In this document: positions 23,981 to 36,230 of the stretch, piece after piece
How the letters are laid out: every line of letters begins with the position of its first letter
Numbering within the stretch: the first letter of the stretch is position 1
Source of the DNA: Nymphaea colorata
Taxonomy: Eukaryota; Streptophyta; Magnoliopsida; Nymphaeales; Nymphaeaceae
Direction: 5' to 3'
Length of the DNA stretch: 64,000 nt
Assembly: GCF_008831285.2 (NCBI RefSeq)
Contig: NC_045144.1
Coordinates: 14,311,858-14,375,857, forward strand
The notes under the pieces: generated by a model
The model's input: the letters and a program-made list of their open reading frames with translations, nothing else
The model's database searches: none
Told to the model about the DNA's origin: nothing
Translations under genes and position numbers: made by a program

Positions 23981-24940
23981 CCTACTCTTCAAAATAAAAT
24001 TTAATCAAGGGACCGCATAACTCATGAATCATGATGATTCATGATTGGGTTCTTTTACGTAGGAAGATTGAAAACTAGTTTCTAATCTCTTCTACCACCA
24101 TTGATCATTTAAATAGGAAGACATTGATCAAAATGACTTAAAATGAGAAGGAAAAGAAGACAATGTTCAAGCTAGTTTGTCCATAATTTCGCCATGTAAA
24201 GGTGGATCACATTCATGAGAATGCATCCATCCTTAAAAGGCTTTTTCGTCATATATGTTGCAGCAAAATCACTCTCTCGTCATAGGATTCTGTCATGGTG
24301 GGGAGTTCAAAATGGTTTTAAGCTGATTGTTTTGAAAAGAACGTGGCCTTGGGGTCCTTTTCAAAATTTAATACATTGGTTCATCTTTTAGAAAAACCGA
24401 CTTATGCATGCATTATGCATTAACATGTACATTTAATTGTAGTTTTCTCCTAGCTGGACATCATTCCCAACTATAAAATAAATGAAAATAAGCTCTTCCT
24501 ATGAATTGCTGAAATTAAAATGAACCAACAAGAAGCTAAAGTAGATGAGAAATGAGTTAAAATCACCTACCTTGCAGTCGGTCTTCATAATTGATCTTCT
24601 TCTTCACTTATTTTCTAAATCAAGCAATCATAAGCAAGAATCCAAGCTTGGATTCGAACTTAGCAAAGCAAGAAGAAGAAAAATGACTTGCTGGTGGCAG
24701 TGAGAAAGAGAAAGCTTCTCTCCACGAAAATCCTAAGGGTTCACTTAAGCACCCTAATTTAGCAAACTCGATAGAGACAATAGGAGAAATGAAGAAGAGA
24801 ATGAGAGAGAGGGGGAAGAAGGCTTGGACGAATCTTCTTTCTCCTCCTTGGCTTCTCCCTCCTAGCTCCTTGGCTGCAGCAACTTGATGAAGACCTTCAA
24901 AATTCGTCCCTCCCCCCCGTCCTTTGTTGCCAATAGAAGG

Positions 24941-24949
24941 TTTATATAG
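24941..24949 (-). promoter_or_regulatory. TATA box of LTR3
   Basis: The minus strand reads CTATATAAA, a consensus TATA box, at the position equivalent to the TATA motifs of the other two long LTRs. Confidence 0.6.
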
Positions 24950-26297
24950 AGGAGAAGAATGGTTCAACCACCTTCTTTAATTTGCCTTGAAAGATTAATC
25001 AAGGCTCAAGGAGCTGAAAAATGAATTAAATGAGTTTTTAATGACTCTAATTAGTCATTCTTATCTCATTTATACAAGCTAGGTGGGCTGGGCTAGGTGT
25101 GGTCAACCTTGGTTCAGACCTAGCTGACCAACATTGACCAAAATTTTGGATGAAAATGCCCTTACGCAGGGTTTTGCCTTGGTTTATCCTATTTGATTTT
25201 TTCTTAGTTTGAAATTGAGCTTGTTAGGTTAAAGCCTAGTTACTAAGCTCTAAATGTTATTGAATTATGACAATTCAATTAAAATTTGAATAAAATTTGA
25301 AAATTCTATCAAATTTGGTTCGAAAAGGGCATTTTCACCTAAAACTTGATCGAAGATGCATTTCAATTTAATCAAACTTTGGTATGAAATATTGAATTTT
25401 AATTTGATATTTGATTTATACATTTGACAAATCCAAATGTATATTTACCTTTCATAAACCAATTTAGGCTTTGTAATCTCAATTCGCTCATAAAAGGACA
25501 AAATTGTCTAGATGGGTCAAATTTAACCAATTGACCAAAGTCAAAGTTCATTTGCGAGTAGTTTGACTTTGTTTGAGGTAATTTGATAAATTTGAGCTAA
25601 AAAAGCTCTTAATTGAGCTGAATTATACTTCAACTAAGTCTATTTTTGTCCACTAGTTGGATCATGTGACAGACCTATCTTTTGGCCAAGCTGAGCACGT
25701 GTTGACTGAGCTTAACTGAGATTGACACCATATTTGGGTGCACTAGGGTCAAACCTATTTGAATTAAGTGGGTTTGACCAGCCTAGTTATTGCTTTTTAG
25801 ATATTGACCCCTCTTTAAAGAGGACCTAGTTAAGGAAGGGAGAGAGACATAAGTGTCTCTCTTTTCTTTGGTTTCTAGTTATGATATCATTCATTTCTCC
25901 TTGAAATGATTTTTTTTTCATTTAATTGAGAGAAAATATTTTTGAAAAAGTAGGGTGTGTGACTTCTTGGGGGGCTCTTGACCACATGGGCTAGGTGGGG
26001 CCCACATGTGGGTCCCACATAGCATTTTAGACTAAATTACATCTAATTCTCGGATTTAAGTCAAAATTTGAATTTTGCAATTGGATTTGTAATTGGATTT
26101 GGATGTCAAATCCTAATTTGGACATAGTTCGGACTTGTAATCCTGCATTGGGATTCATGTCGCGAGTTAAATTCATGATTTGAATCTAAATTGTTCTTTA
26201 GATTTGAAATTGGCTTTGCAATTGCATTTTACATACTTCTTTTGTAAAATATTGACATTGCTTCAATTCTGATGTGAAAAAATTTGGAGTGTTAACA

Positions 26298-26659
26298 GGT
26301 GGATAAGGTGGATAAGATGTATAAAATTAAAAAATACATTATTATGTTTATCTAAACATCCTTCAATAAAAAATTTGTGGTGCCATAAGTGTAAGTAGCA
26401 TTACCAATGTTCTTTATCTCTAGACCAACATAGTTTCCAATCTTAACTTATTCACCACTACAAGAAGCATGTGAGGAGGTCATATTGTTAACGTCGGTAG
26501 CAATGTGTGGGGTTATATGGAGTCTAGGTGCCACCCACTAGCATCCATAGATGACATAGTAGACATAAGAGTCTTAGGGTAAGCGAATGTTTCTCCCCTT
26601 CTGAATGCAACAACTCTTGTACTTTAATGCACCATGTCTCTTTGCATAAATGCTTGACA
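26298..26659. other. Unassigned spacer
   Basis: AT-rich DNA between LTR3 and copia gag scraps. No motif was recognised. Confidence 0.4.
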
Positions 26660-27330
26660 CATAGTTTTGTAGTTTGCAGCTATATGACCATGGCTCCACA
26701 AGCAAAAAGGTCAGCAACTTGGTTCATATCACTGTCAGTCTATTGAATATGAGCTGGATGAACAAGTAACATAGCAACAAGGTCTTCAAGGTTAATAGGC
26801 TCAACCCTAGTGTCCAATGTTATCCACAAGGATCCATACTTGGCAATAGGAAGACTAACCAGAATAAAAGAGATCAAACCATCTTTGTCTACTAGTTTAG
26901 ATGGTAGAGCAAACTAATGGGCAATATTCTTTACCCTACAAAAGTATTCATTGATCCGTTTGGTTCCCTTTTTATGGTTTTAAATGTGTCATTTCATTTG
27001 TTGTATTCTTGCTCTTGACTAAGCGTAATAAATCTTCTTCAACAACATTCATATCAAGAAAGAAGCTGTTAGGTCACAACTTATCTGTGTATATTATTGG
27101 GTAAGGACGATAAGATCCAGCTTAACAGAAACTGATACATAAGATTTCATTCATCATAAGCTAAACTTCTAATTCTAACATTGTTTTGACAAACATTAGA
27201 TCCATCAATATATCCCATAACATTGTAGCCCTTTAACAATTGGATGAATTGAGGTTCCCACAAAAAAAATTATTTGTGTCTAGTTTGACAAGAAAGTATT
27301 AAAGGTTTGTGGGTGCTAGTAAAACAAGTA
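26660..27330 (-). pseudogene. copia gag fragment
   Basis: Minus-strand peptide pieces follow the copia gag (UBN2) order: NFFCGNLNSS and WDILMDL near 27270-27190, then KGTKRINEYFCRVKNIAH near 26970-26920, and DTRVEPINLEDLVAMLLVHP near 26820-26760. Several stops interrupt it. No primer site was found to its right, where LINE-like DNA begins. Confidence 0.65.
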
Positions 27331-27749
27331 GAGCCTGGCCTGCAACAGTGTCATGACACTGCATACTATTATGATCTTGAGAGTTGTTGGACTCTTCTTC
27401 ATTGTTGTCATAGACATTTCTTTCTACCCTGAAGCCAAGCATAGACCAGGAACTAGATGTAGCCAAAATGGACTATTATTATAAAAGGGTACAAGGAGAA
27501 GAAGAAGAATGATGCACAATGATATATGTGGTTCAACTCTCTTAGGATCACTTCCATGTTCCTCAATGTTTCTCTCTCTCTTGTTATTTCTTAATGAAAA
27601 GAGAGGTTCCATTGATAAAAGCAATATCGTTACACACCAATCTTTTCTCCTTAATCTTAAAAGAGTTGCAAATTTTTACAGCATGATTTTAGGATTTTCC
27701 TCAAGCAAATCTTTAACTGCTCAATTACTTTCTTTATCTTGAGCTTCTT
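27331..27749. other. Unassigned spacer, possibly LTR remains
   Basis: A minus-strand TTTTATAAT-like word at 27475-27490 and the place between copia gag and a LINE suggest leftover LTR, but no partner copy exists in the window to test it. Confidence 0.25.
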
Positions 27750-28960
27750 TGTCATCCAGTCGATATCCAAAAGAAGATCAAGATCTAACTACTTTAATAC
27801 ATAGCAGCCATATTTGCTTCTGCTAAAGAGTGCAAACCAATTACCCCTTCTAGGTAAGGCCTACACAACTACTTCCAAGCAAGTGGAGCCTTTTATTCTT
27901 TGGCCAATCATTTCAAAGAAAATTTGTCATCATCCTCTCTATGTCCTTTAGAATATCAACAATAATTGGTAAGGTGGAAATCCAATATTCAACCATTTGG
28001 GAAACCACTTCTTTTAATTTAATAGGTACATTTTGTCAGCATAAAAAAGGAGGTTACTTTTACAACCTGTAAATAGTTTAGTAATTTTTCGGTGGAGAAA
28101 TTCGTATTGAATTGCTATTAACTTTCTTAAGTATAAAAGCATACCTAACTAGTTTCTGTGCAAGTCAGTACGATTCCAACTCTAAATCTCTTGATGACAT
28201 CTTGAAGCTGTCTCCATTAAAGAACATGACATTAGATTTACATTCATTATCTAGAAGACCATAAAACGCTCTTTGAAGGCCTCTCTAATGGAACAAATAG
28301 AGTATTTTGATGTATTGGAAAAATACAACAATATCATGTGCATAAATGATGGAAATCAGGGCCTTAGTATCATGGGAGATGGAAGAAGGAATGTATCTAG
28401 ACTTTCACATAATCTCGATAGTCTGTGATGAAAATTTTCTATAGCAATGATAAAAGGATATGGGGAGATGAGGTTGCCATGTTAATAACCCTTAAGTCTT
28501 TAATATGTTTGTCGCTTATGTCATAATTTTATGAACCATTGAGGGTAGAAGCCCATATATGAAAAACAATTGTGGAGGAAGTTCCAATTAAATGTGACAT
28601 AATATTTTGAAAGATTAACCTTCTATAGAATGTTGGATGTGAGAAAGACCTTGGATTGTCCTATGCGCAAAAAAAAATATTATCACTTATTATTCTCCCT
28701 TCAAGAAAGGCACCTTGCTCTAGGCTAACGACACTTACCAATATAAGATTCATTCAATTTGCCATGATATTAGTAATAAATTTGTATCAAATAGCCATCA
28801 TTCATTCAATTTTATATCATCTTACGTATATGACATGGATAGTATCAAGTAAGATCAATAAACCTGGCTGGTCAACCTACAACAAAAAAACATGGGAATG
28901 CTGCCCGGTGTATGAATCCCCTCTCATTCCATGATGTTTGACAATAACACTTATGCAATT
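27750..28960 (-). mobile_element. LINE reverse-transcriptase fragment
   Basis: Read on the minus strand, SLEQGAFLEGRIISDNI (near 28720-28670) is the classic LINE reverse-transcriptase block (QGAFxxGRxIxDN). GNLISPYPFIIAIENFHHRL (near 28490-28430) corresponds to GDPLSPxLFxIAxE, and MHMILLYF (near 28340) to the FADD block with the Asp pair lost. Stops and shifts are frequent. I could not define its ends or a poly-A tail. Confidence 0.65.
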
Positions 28961-29446
28961 GACTTTTTGCCATTATTATTGCTAATGGTAATGCGTTACA
29001 GTTTGTTGAATGGTTTGGTCAAGAACTTACTGTGGATTAATTTGGAAGGTAGAAAGGTTCTAAGCGTGGTATTTTCTTTTGGTAGTTAAGTAACTGTTTT
29101 CTAAATTGAAATGGAATTAGGTGTTCACATTTAGAATTCAAAACTTGTGAAGAATAATTCCTGGATTTGATCCGGAATGTAGAATAGTAAGCTAAATTTT
29201 GCTAGCTGATTCTGTTTTTTTTATAGAAATAATATTAGGTGAATTAGATATTGAATGTAATGATCATCGGCAATGATCCTTAAACCTAAGGCTCTAAAAT
29301 TAGAGGTGAATGTAAGTGTAAAATTGAATTGCTTGGCTACTTCCATGATTTATCAATTTCAAGGCCGTGATCCTCTGAAATCTGTCTTTTCAATATGCCT
29401 TGATATTTAGCATTTGTCATGCTTCCGTTCACAATGTGCATTCCAG
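28961..29446. other. Intergenic, nothing recognised
   Basis: AT-rich DNA without repeats or open frames of note. It flanks the 5' LTR that starts at 29447. Confidence 0.4.
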
Positions 29447-29786
29447 TGTTAGAACCTGATGCAGGAGCAGAACATGAAAAGAGAAATTCATCACAATTTA
29501 AGTTTGTTTGTTAGTTTATTTTATTTGATTCCATCAATAGTATTTTTAGGCTTTATTTATTATTGTTTCATTTGGATCCAAATCCATGGATCCGTTTATA
29601 CCCTATTTAAGAGTATTTAAGCCTTGTTTGTAAGGAGTTTTTTAGTGAATGAAAACCCCAGTCATTTTGCTTTCTTTTTTCATTTTTTCAATCTATTTTG
29701 CATCCATTTTTCATTTAACCTTATATTAATTAGGCATTTGATTGTAGATTAAATGGGAAATCATTTTTTCCACTGCAATATCAATT

Positions 29787-29798
29787 TGGTATCAGAGC
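29787..29798 (+). other. Primer binding site of the non-autonomous LTR element
   Basis: TGGTATCAGAGC is the exact plant initiator tRNA-Met primer word, placed directly after the 5' LTR. Confidence 0.85.
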
Positions 29799-29827
29799 AT
29801 TCACTCATCTCCCTCATATTGATTGTG

Positions 29828-30259
29828 ATGATGCACAACTCTAGAAAGAGTCTTGAAGGTCAATTGAATATCATGCAATATATGAACGATTTTTTCATTG
29901 AATTCAAGAGAAGAAATGATGCAATCAGAGAGAAATTGCAGCAGATCAACAAGAAACTCTCAAAACCATATGAAGAGCATTGCACAACTGAAACTCATCA
30001 TTTGGCAGCGAAAAGGCAGAGAAAAATCCAGCATGTGCGTGTAGCATAAATTGACAATGATGGATGCATCCCAGTCATCTTCAATGGTGGAAGGCAGCAA
30101 GGAGATGCCTAAAAATAATGTTCTTCATTTCCAAACCACAGGGCAACACCAGCTATTAGAGAAAGGATATGGTGAGCTGCCTACCACCACACCCAGGCAA
30201 CCCACGGTGCAATCTATTGGTGGAGAGTTTGATGAGTCGTCCGCTGCCATACCTAGCTG
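29828..30259 (+). pseudogene. gag-like remains of the non-autonomous element
   Basis: The first open part (ending at 30047) reads FFIEFKRRNDAIREKLQQIN followed by a basic stretch, and a second part (30051-30257) is open in another frame. The charged, coiled-coil-like composition after the primer site suits a gag relic, but no zinc knuckle or protease motif is present. I do not recognise the family. Confidence 0.4.
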
Positions 30260-30444
30260 ACCCACAGAGCCATTCGCCAACGGAAGGAGGCCAAACGATG
30301 ATTTTGGCTGTGATTTCATTGCTGCAAAAGAGGGGTGACAAACTCTTCTCATTTTTTCCTACCAAAGCGTTTGGCACCCTTTGCCAACCCACCCAGCAGC
30401 ACTGCTAGCATCGCAAGCTAGCCACCAAGCGGACAACATCGGTC

Positions 30445-30883
30445 TATTGGAGTCGCAGCGGAATGGCACCTTATATCTGATTTGTGTTTCCTCAGCAAGT
30501 TTATCAGTGGCATCTCCAGGATGAGCACACGAATGTCAAGTGGCAACTGGGGGCAGTGACAGAGAAGAAGAAGAAGAAGAAGATAGAAGCAAAAGGAAGA
30601 AAGTTAGCCGGGTTTGCTTCTGTGTGGCACTGACTAGGGTAATCAACCAGTAAACCGTAAATAATGAAGTGTTGGGGATATATAGGCCACCTCATAGGTT
30701 TTCCCATAGCCCAATGGTTAGGGCAAGTGAGAGATTATCGATAAAGGTAGGTAATGTAAATCTTTAGATTTTATTTGATAAAATCTTTATTTGAAAACCG
30801 TTTGTAATTTTATCTCGTAACTGCAAGTTGGCCCCTTCGTAGTTACGAGATGAAGGGATAAGGCTCAGGGCCACTATTCAACA
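30445..30883 (-). repeat. 3' LTR of the copia element
   Basis: It begins TGTTGAATAGTGG on the minus strand and ends near CTCCAATA. It retains an uninterrupted ggctcagggccactatt, which is the empty site for the hAT insertion in its sister LTR. Confidence 0.75.
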
Positions 30884-31019
30884 GCTCTTACTTGGCCATG
30901 AGTTTGTTATTTGCTTTCACTATGTGTGGGTTTCCTTAATCTTTAGTTACGTGGTTTTTCATAATTGGTTTATCCATCATAACTTGAATATTTTCATGGT
31001 TTATAGCAAGGTTTTCTTT

Positions 31020-32760
31020 TTAATGGCTTTCCATCGCAACTTTTCTGATATATCTTAGTTCCATATGGGCTATATGTTTGGTGAATAGATCTTTAAAGAT
31101 TCCCTTAATTAAGTGATCAACTACCACATCATTGGTAGGCATGTAATCAACTGAGATTTCATTTTTCTCAATCATTTGATGAACATAATGGTATTTCACC
31201 ATTATATGTTTACTCTTTGAACTAACAACTCTATTTTTCATACGAAATATATTGTCACAATATAGTTGAACTGATTTATGATCAAAATCTAACTTCAAGT
31301 CTTTCAAGAACTGATTTATCCAGACAACAAAGGTAGTTGCGACATTACATGTGTGCGTTGAGCAATATATCTATGTTTCTAACAGGACCAGACTATGACT
31401 CTATCTCCAAAGAAAATACATATCTAGTTGTGGACTTGCTGGTATCTTTATAGCTAGCAAAATTTGCATCTAAATAACCAACTAGAGTTAACTCATCAAC
31501 TTGGTAGGACAATTTCAATCCTTTTGTTTTATTAATATACCCAAAAAATTCTTTTAACTACTTGCCAGTAAGGCCAACCATCATTATTTCGGTAACGGCT
31601 CACAAGACCAATAGAAAAGCTTATGTTCGATTTTGTACATAGCATTAGATACATTAAGCTGCCAACAGCCTGTGTATATGGAACATCTAATTTCTATTGT
31701 CCTTCACCAGGACAATCAGATCTACTTAAATATGCTCCTTTAGCTATGAGAGTTCCAATAGATTTGCAATCTTGCATTCATAACTTCTTTAAGATATATA
31801 CAATATATTGTTCTTGGCTAAAACTCAAAATTTTTGTGTTTCTATCTTGAGTGATCTTTTATTTCTAGGATATAGAATGCTTCACCCATGTCCTTCATTT
31901 CGAAGTTTTCGTTCAGCCAACTCTGTGTTTTGAGTATTATATTGTTATCATTTCTTGTCAATAAAATGTCATCGACATATAGCGACAGGATGCAAAAGAG
32001 ACTCCTACTTTTTCAAACAAATACATAGTGATCTAGTTGATTTCCTACGTCTGCAAGCTTTGTGATTGCCTTATGAAAGTCATAGAAGGCTGCGATAACC
32101 AGTATCATTCTGATTGATGCAAAGTTCACAACTGGTGAATAGGTTTCTAAATAACCAATTTTTTCCTTTTGAGAAAAATCATTCGCCACCAGTCTTGCTT
32201 TAGATTTCTAGACTGATCTGTCAGCTTTATACTTTTTCATTAGCACCCATTTGCATCCAATGGATCTTCTATCCTTAAGAAGATCTTTTAATTCTCAGAC
32301 TTTATTTTTTTCTATGAATTCAATTTTCTTATCCATAGCATTTACCCAATCTAACGATTCATGCGAATTTATTGTTTCATCATATGTTAGATTGTTTGAC
32401 ATTTTGACAATACCTGTTAAATAACATAGCTCCTCTGCTACATATACGTAGTAATCATTCAAATATGAGGGAGGAGCTCTAGGTCTTTTCTGACCTCACA
32501 AAGTTTGAGAAGATGAGGTACTCAGATCAATTGGTTCATTATTAAATTGTTCTCCAGTCGGTTCATTGCTAGAGTATTCCTCATATGGTTCATGCCTAGT
32601 TGGTTCATCACCAAACTGGCCCCCAATCGGTTTATTGCCAGACTATTCTTCTGAATAAATTAGATCATCCACTATATCGGTTTGATCTCCCACTAGATCG
32701 TTTTCTTTATTATTGAGTTCTTTTAGGAACTCTACATCCCTACTTTTGGCATATCCCATA
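31020..32760 (-). pseudogene. copia reverse transcriptase and RNase H remains
   Basis: The catalytic block LSLYVDDILLT is legible at about 31986-31954, with both Asp residues kept. RNase H remains lie at 31307-31023 (SVQLYCDNIF where the family has xxxxCDNxxA, and KSKHIMVKYHYVHQMI where it has [RT]KHIDI[RK]YHF[IV]R). Several stops separate the blocks, so no active enzyme can be made. Confidence 0.75.
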
Positions 32761-33540
32761 GTCGAGTGTTATAATCTATATCCTTCCAAATATCCAATAA
32801 GCAAACATATTATAAATACGTTATTTAGCTTATCCATTTTTTAATCTAGAATTTTCATATGGGCTACGAATCCCCATCTCTTGAGATGTCTCCAATCCAT
32901 CTCTCATAAGGAGTGGTCATGACTACTTTGCAGGGCACTCGGTCCATAGTATACATAGTTGTTAATACAACTTTACTCCAAAATACTTTAGGTAATTATA
33001 CACCTGCCAACATGGATCTTACCATATTCAAGAGGGTTGAGTTACACCTTTCAGCAACACCATTTTGTTGTGGTGTTCTAGGCATTGTTTATTCCCTATT
33101 AATGTCAAGGTCTTTCCAGTATTTAAGGAATTCAATTGATGTTATACTCACCTCCTCTATCAGACCTTACAACCTTGATGTATTTCTCAAGCTGTCTCTC
33201 GACTTTATTAGTGCTTTAGATTTATGTTTCATTAGGTAAAGATGACATAATCTTGAGAAGTTGTCAATAAATGTTATGAAATATAACATGCCACTATGTG
33301 TTTGGACCCTAAAATATCTACAAATATATGCATGGATAATCTCCAATGGATCAAATTACTTTAGATGGAAATGATTTTCTTGTCATATTTCCATATAAAC
33401 AAGACTCACATTTTGTGAAATCATTTATATTTGTATCAGGTATTATACCTTTATTGTGCTAGAGTTTTCATCTTGTTGATTCTTGCATGGCTTTATATTT
33501 CATTCCATAAGTTTGCACTCACACTCAATGCACAGTTAAT
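32761..33540 (-). pseudogene. copia integrase remains
   Basis: The stretch between the protease region and the reverse transcriptase has the size and place of integrase. Pieces such as a plus-strand mirror of GVAERCNSTLL (near 33060-33030) match the family's G[VI]AER-N block, with the Glu that completes the catalytic triad. Many frame changes make the exact limits uncertain. Confidence 0.6.
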
Positions 33541-34096
33541 TTAAGCAGAACCTGAAGCGTTATTCATTTCATTGAGTTTAAACATGTCATGTTCTTTTAC
33601 ATATTTCCCTTCAAACATAGTCCTTTTATGTTTTTCCACTATGATTTTCCCTGGAACAAAAAAAGCTTCAAAACCTTTCTCAGTCACAACAAGGACAGAC
33701 ACTAGGTTCATTCTCATAGAAAAAACATACAGAACTTCATTAAAAATGACACTGGTGTCTTCAACATTGAGTCGATATGACCAAATTCTCATGACATCAT
33801 AGTATAAGTTTTCCCATATAGACCTTTTGAACTCCTAGACCCAAGACTTTCATATGAATCACACCTTCTTTCATTTTTTCAATGTGATGGGTAGGCTCTG
33901 AATCTACCCACCAACAAGTCAGGTCTCCATTTGCGAATAAACACTCTGACAGAACACAAATGACTTCTCTGTTGAAGTCCCCTTGAATTTTCCTTCTGCT
34001 ATTGTTGTCCTGACCATTGTTATTCTTGTTGTTCGAAAAGTTTGTCTTGTAGTTCTTCTTGATGTGCTCAGGCTTTCTGCACATATAGTATTTCAC
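33541..34096 (-). pseudogene. copia zinc knuckle and protease remains
   Basis: At the start, YYMCRKPEHIKKNY is a zinc knuckle that has lost two of its Cys. WWVDSEPTHHI (around 33910-33880) is the protease block, where the family has WxxDSGAxxHx. The catalytic Gly-Ala is changed to Glu-Pro. The second part (VLYVFSMRMNLVSVLVV) matches the post-protease segment VLYVPxxxxNLxSV. Confidence 0.75.
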
Positions 34097-34391
34097 TATA
34101 GTTGTTTGAGGTCTTTGAGTACATACAAAATTACTCTTAAACTTACCATCGTTTCTCTTTTTAAATTATTTGCGTCTTACAGGCACATGACTACTAGCAG
34201 GTTTATCCTAGACTATTATTAGTTTTGCATTATTTCTCTTGGCCAGGTGTTCATGTTGAATAGTTAATTAAATGGGGAGCTTAAAGTTAGAGTCTCGAAC
34301 TAGAAACTCAAGGTTGTGACTGTCATATCCCCGAAAAGAGGTAAGCTATTCAGGATCGTAAAGATATGCATGTTTTTAGATATCACATTTC

Positions 34392-34829
34392 CTAGTATGC
34401 TTGGTCCTTAGCTATGACTAACATCTTGTTAACATGGTCAACCACTCTATCTGACTCTTTCATTTTATATGAATTATATTGTTCTAGGAGTAGCTGAACA
34501 TGCATCGTAGTAGTGGTGTTATACTTTGAGTTGATAGCACCAAACAACTCATTAGTTGTTGAATAGTCTTCAAATACCCTTATCAAGTCATCTTCCATGA
34601 AGGCTAACATGATGGTTTTAGCCATCGGGTCATTAGTCTCAAAGGCATCATATGCTTTCCTTTCCTCATCTGTGGGCTTATCTCTTAAAGTGACAAGAGG
34701 TTTGTTGATGGCATGAATTAGTCTTTCAAGTATCAATGCCAACGTGATCCTACACTTTCTTGCATGAATATTGGTTCCATTGAGTTTTTCCATCTTGGCC
34801 AGTTCTGAGGCTCCCACTCTAGAAGGCAT
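34392..34829 (-). pseudogene. copia gag (5' part)
   Basis: The likely start is the ATG at 34829, about 30 bp past the primer site. It reads MEKLNGTNIHARKCRITLAL, then RKAYDAFETNDPMAKTIMLA and LLLEQYNSYKMKESDRVVDHV, which are conserved steps of the copia gag (UBN2) domain. About 146 residues remain open before a stop, short of a full gag. The open frame extends upstream through the primer site, but that is leader. Confidence 0.75.
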
Positions 34830-34857
34830 TTTTGTTTCAGACGATAGTGATCTCCCT

Positions 34858-34870
34858 GGCTCTGATACCA
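34858..34870 (-). other. Primer binding site of the minus-strand copia
   Basis: TGGTATCAGAGCC on the minus strand is exact for plant initiator tRNA-Met and fixes the inner edge of the 5' LTR. Confidence 0.85.
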
Positions 34871-35223
34871 CTCTTGGAGTTGCATCGGAATGGTGCCTTA
34901 GATCTCATATGCGTTTCCTCAACAAGTTTACTAGAAGCATAAGGAAGAAAGTTAGCCGGGTTTGCTTTTGTGAGGCACCGACTAGGGCAATCAACCAGTA
35001 AACCGTAAAGCATGAAGTGATGGGCATATATAGGCTGCCTCATAGGTTTTCCCGTAGCCTAGTGAGTGGTTAGGGCAAGTGAGATATTCTCAGAGAAAGG
35101 TAGGTAATGTAAATCTTCAGATTTTATTTGATAAAATCTTTATTTGAAAGCAATTTGCAAATCTATCTTGTAACTACAAGTGGCCCCTTCGTAGTTACAA
35201 GATGAAGGGATATGGCTCAGGGC

Positions 35224-36230
35224 TAGGCCTGGGCATCGGGCCGGCCCGGCCCGATTTAGAAGCGCCTTTAAGAAAATGGGCCGGATCTAACCGGCCAGCT
35301 ACCCGGCCCGTTTATTAACGGGCCGGGCCGGGCCTGATACTGGGCTTGATATTCCCAGTCCGAGACCCAGCCCGGTCCATTTTTAAATAGATAGCCGGGT
35401 GGGCCCTGGGCCCAGCTGTTTGGTCCAAATTCAACCCATGGGAAAACAAACAAGGAAGAAGAGGAATGAGGGGAAGGAAGGAGGCAGAAACGAAGAGGAA
35501 GAAAAGGAACCAAGGGGAAGGAAGGACGCAGAAACGAAGAGGAAGAAGAAGAAGAACTGAGGGGAAGGAAGGAGGCAGAAACAAAGATGAACCAAGGGGA
35601 AGGAAGGAGGCGGAAATGAAGATGAACCGAGGGGAAGGAAGGAGGCGGAAACAAAGATGAACCAAGGGGAAGGAAGGAGGCGGAAACGAAGATGAACCGA
35701 GGGGAAGGAAGCAGGCGGAAATGAAGATGAATCGAGGGGAAGGAAGGAGGCGGAAATGAAGAGGAAGAAGAGGAACCGAGGGGAAAGAAGGAGGCAGAAA
35801 CGAAGAGGAAGAAGAAAGAAGTTGAGGAAGAAGAAGTTGAGGAAGAAGAGGAACCGAGGGGAAGGAAGGAGGGGGAAACGAAGAGGAAGAAGAAGTTGAG
35901 GAAGAAGAGGAACCGAGGGGAAGGAAGGACCGGAGGCAGCAGACCGGAGGTCGACAGCGGCTGTGGCAGACCGGCGGCGGTGCGGTGATGGTGGCGGTGG
36001 CTCAGCTGTTTTTCTTTTCAAAGTGCAAACGCAAACCGTAACTCCCTGCCTAGAAAGAACAAAAGAAATTTCAAATCAAACTCATTTGACTTGCCAGGCC
36101 CGTTATGATGACGGGCCAGGCCGGGCATAATGGATTAAGGCCCAATGCAAAAAATATTGACCCGAACCCGGGCTCGGACCGGGCCGGGTACCGGGTACCC
36201 GGTGGCGGCCCGGCCTGGCACCCAGGCCTA
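35224..36230. mobile_element. Non-autonomous hAT transposon
   Basis: The element is 1007 bp with terminal inverted repeats TAGGCCTGGGC...GGGCCGG, and the 8-bp target duplication ctcagggc (35216-35223) / cttagggc (36231-36238) has one mismatch. The sister LTR at 30861-30877 carries the empty site. The 8-bp duplication and TAGG-type ends fit the hAT superfamily. The interior is a purine-rich minisatellite with no transposase. Its GC-rich subterminal repeats (GGGCCGG words) are typical transposase-binding regions in this superfamily. Confidence 0.85.
35460..35930. repeat. Purine-rich minisatellite inside the hAT element
   Basis: Units of about 33-50 bp share ggggaaggaaggagg(c/a)gg and a variable gaagaggaagaag tail, repeated roughly a dozen times. 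Long open frames on both strands here come from the repeat and are not genes. Confidence 0.85.

Larger units (their letters stand above)
22214..26297 (-). mobile_element. Long Tat-type LTR (LTR3), probably a solo LTR
   Basis: The left end (tgttgaaatg, then gtccgcctgtcggtacgag) and the right end (aatttggagtgttaaca) correspond to the ends of the LTR at 53413-56936, and a TATA box lies at the cognate place. The interior is diverged and 560 bp longer. Left of it there is no primer site and right of it no polypurine tract, which favours a solo LTR left by LTR-LTR recombination. I did not find matching 5-bp target duplications. The open frame at 24620-24967 is leader DNA and not a gene. Confidence 0.65.

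Noticed and set aside
24620-24967. A 115-codon minus-strand open frame in LTR3
   Set aside because: It sits directly after the LTR TATA box, in the transcribed leader, and has no motif. It is likely a chance frame.
30700-30740. tRNA-like words (agcccaatggttagggc) in the copia LTR
   Set aside because: No anticodon arm or T arm follows, and the sister LTR at 35050-35090 does not conserve a cloverleaf.
35431-36021. A 196-codon minus-strand open frame rich in Pro/Phe/Ser
   Set aside because: It is a translation of the purine-rich minisatellite inside the hAT element. All frames through such repeats stay open.
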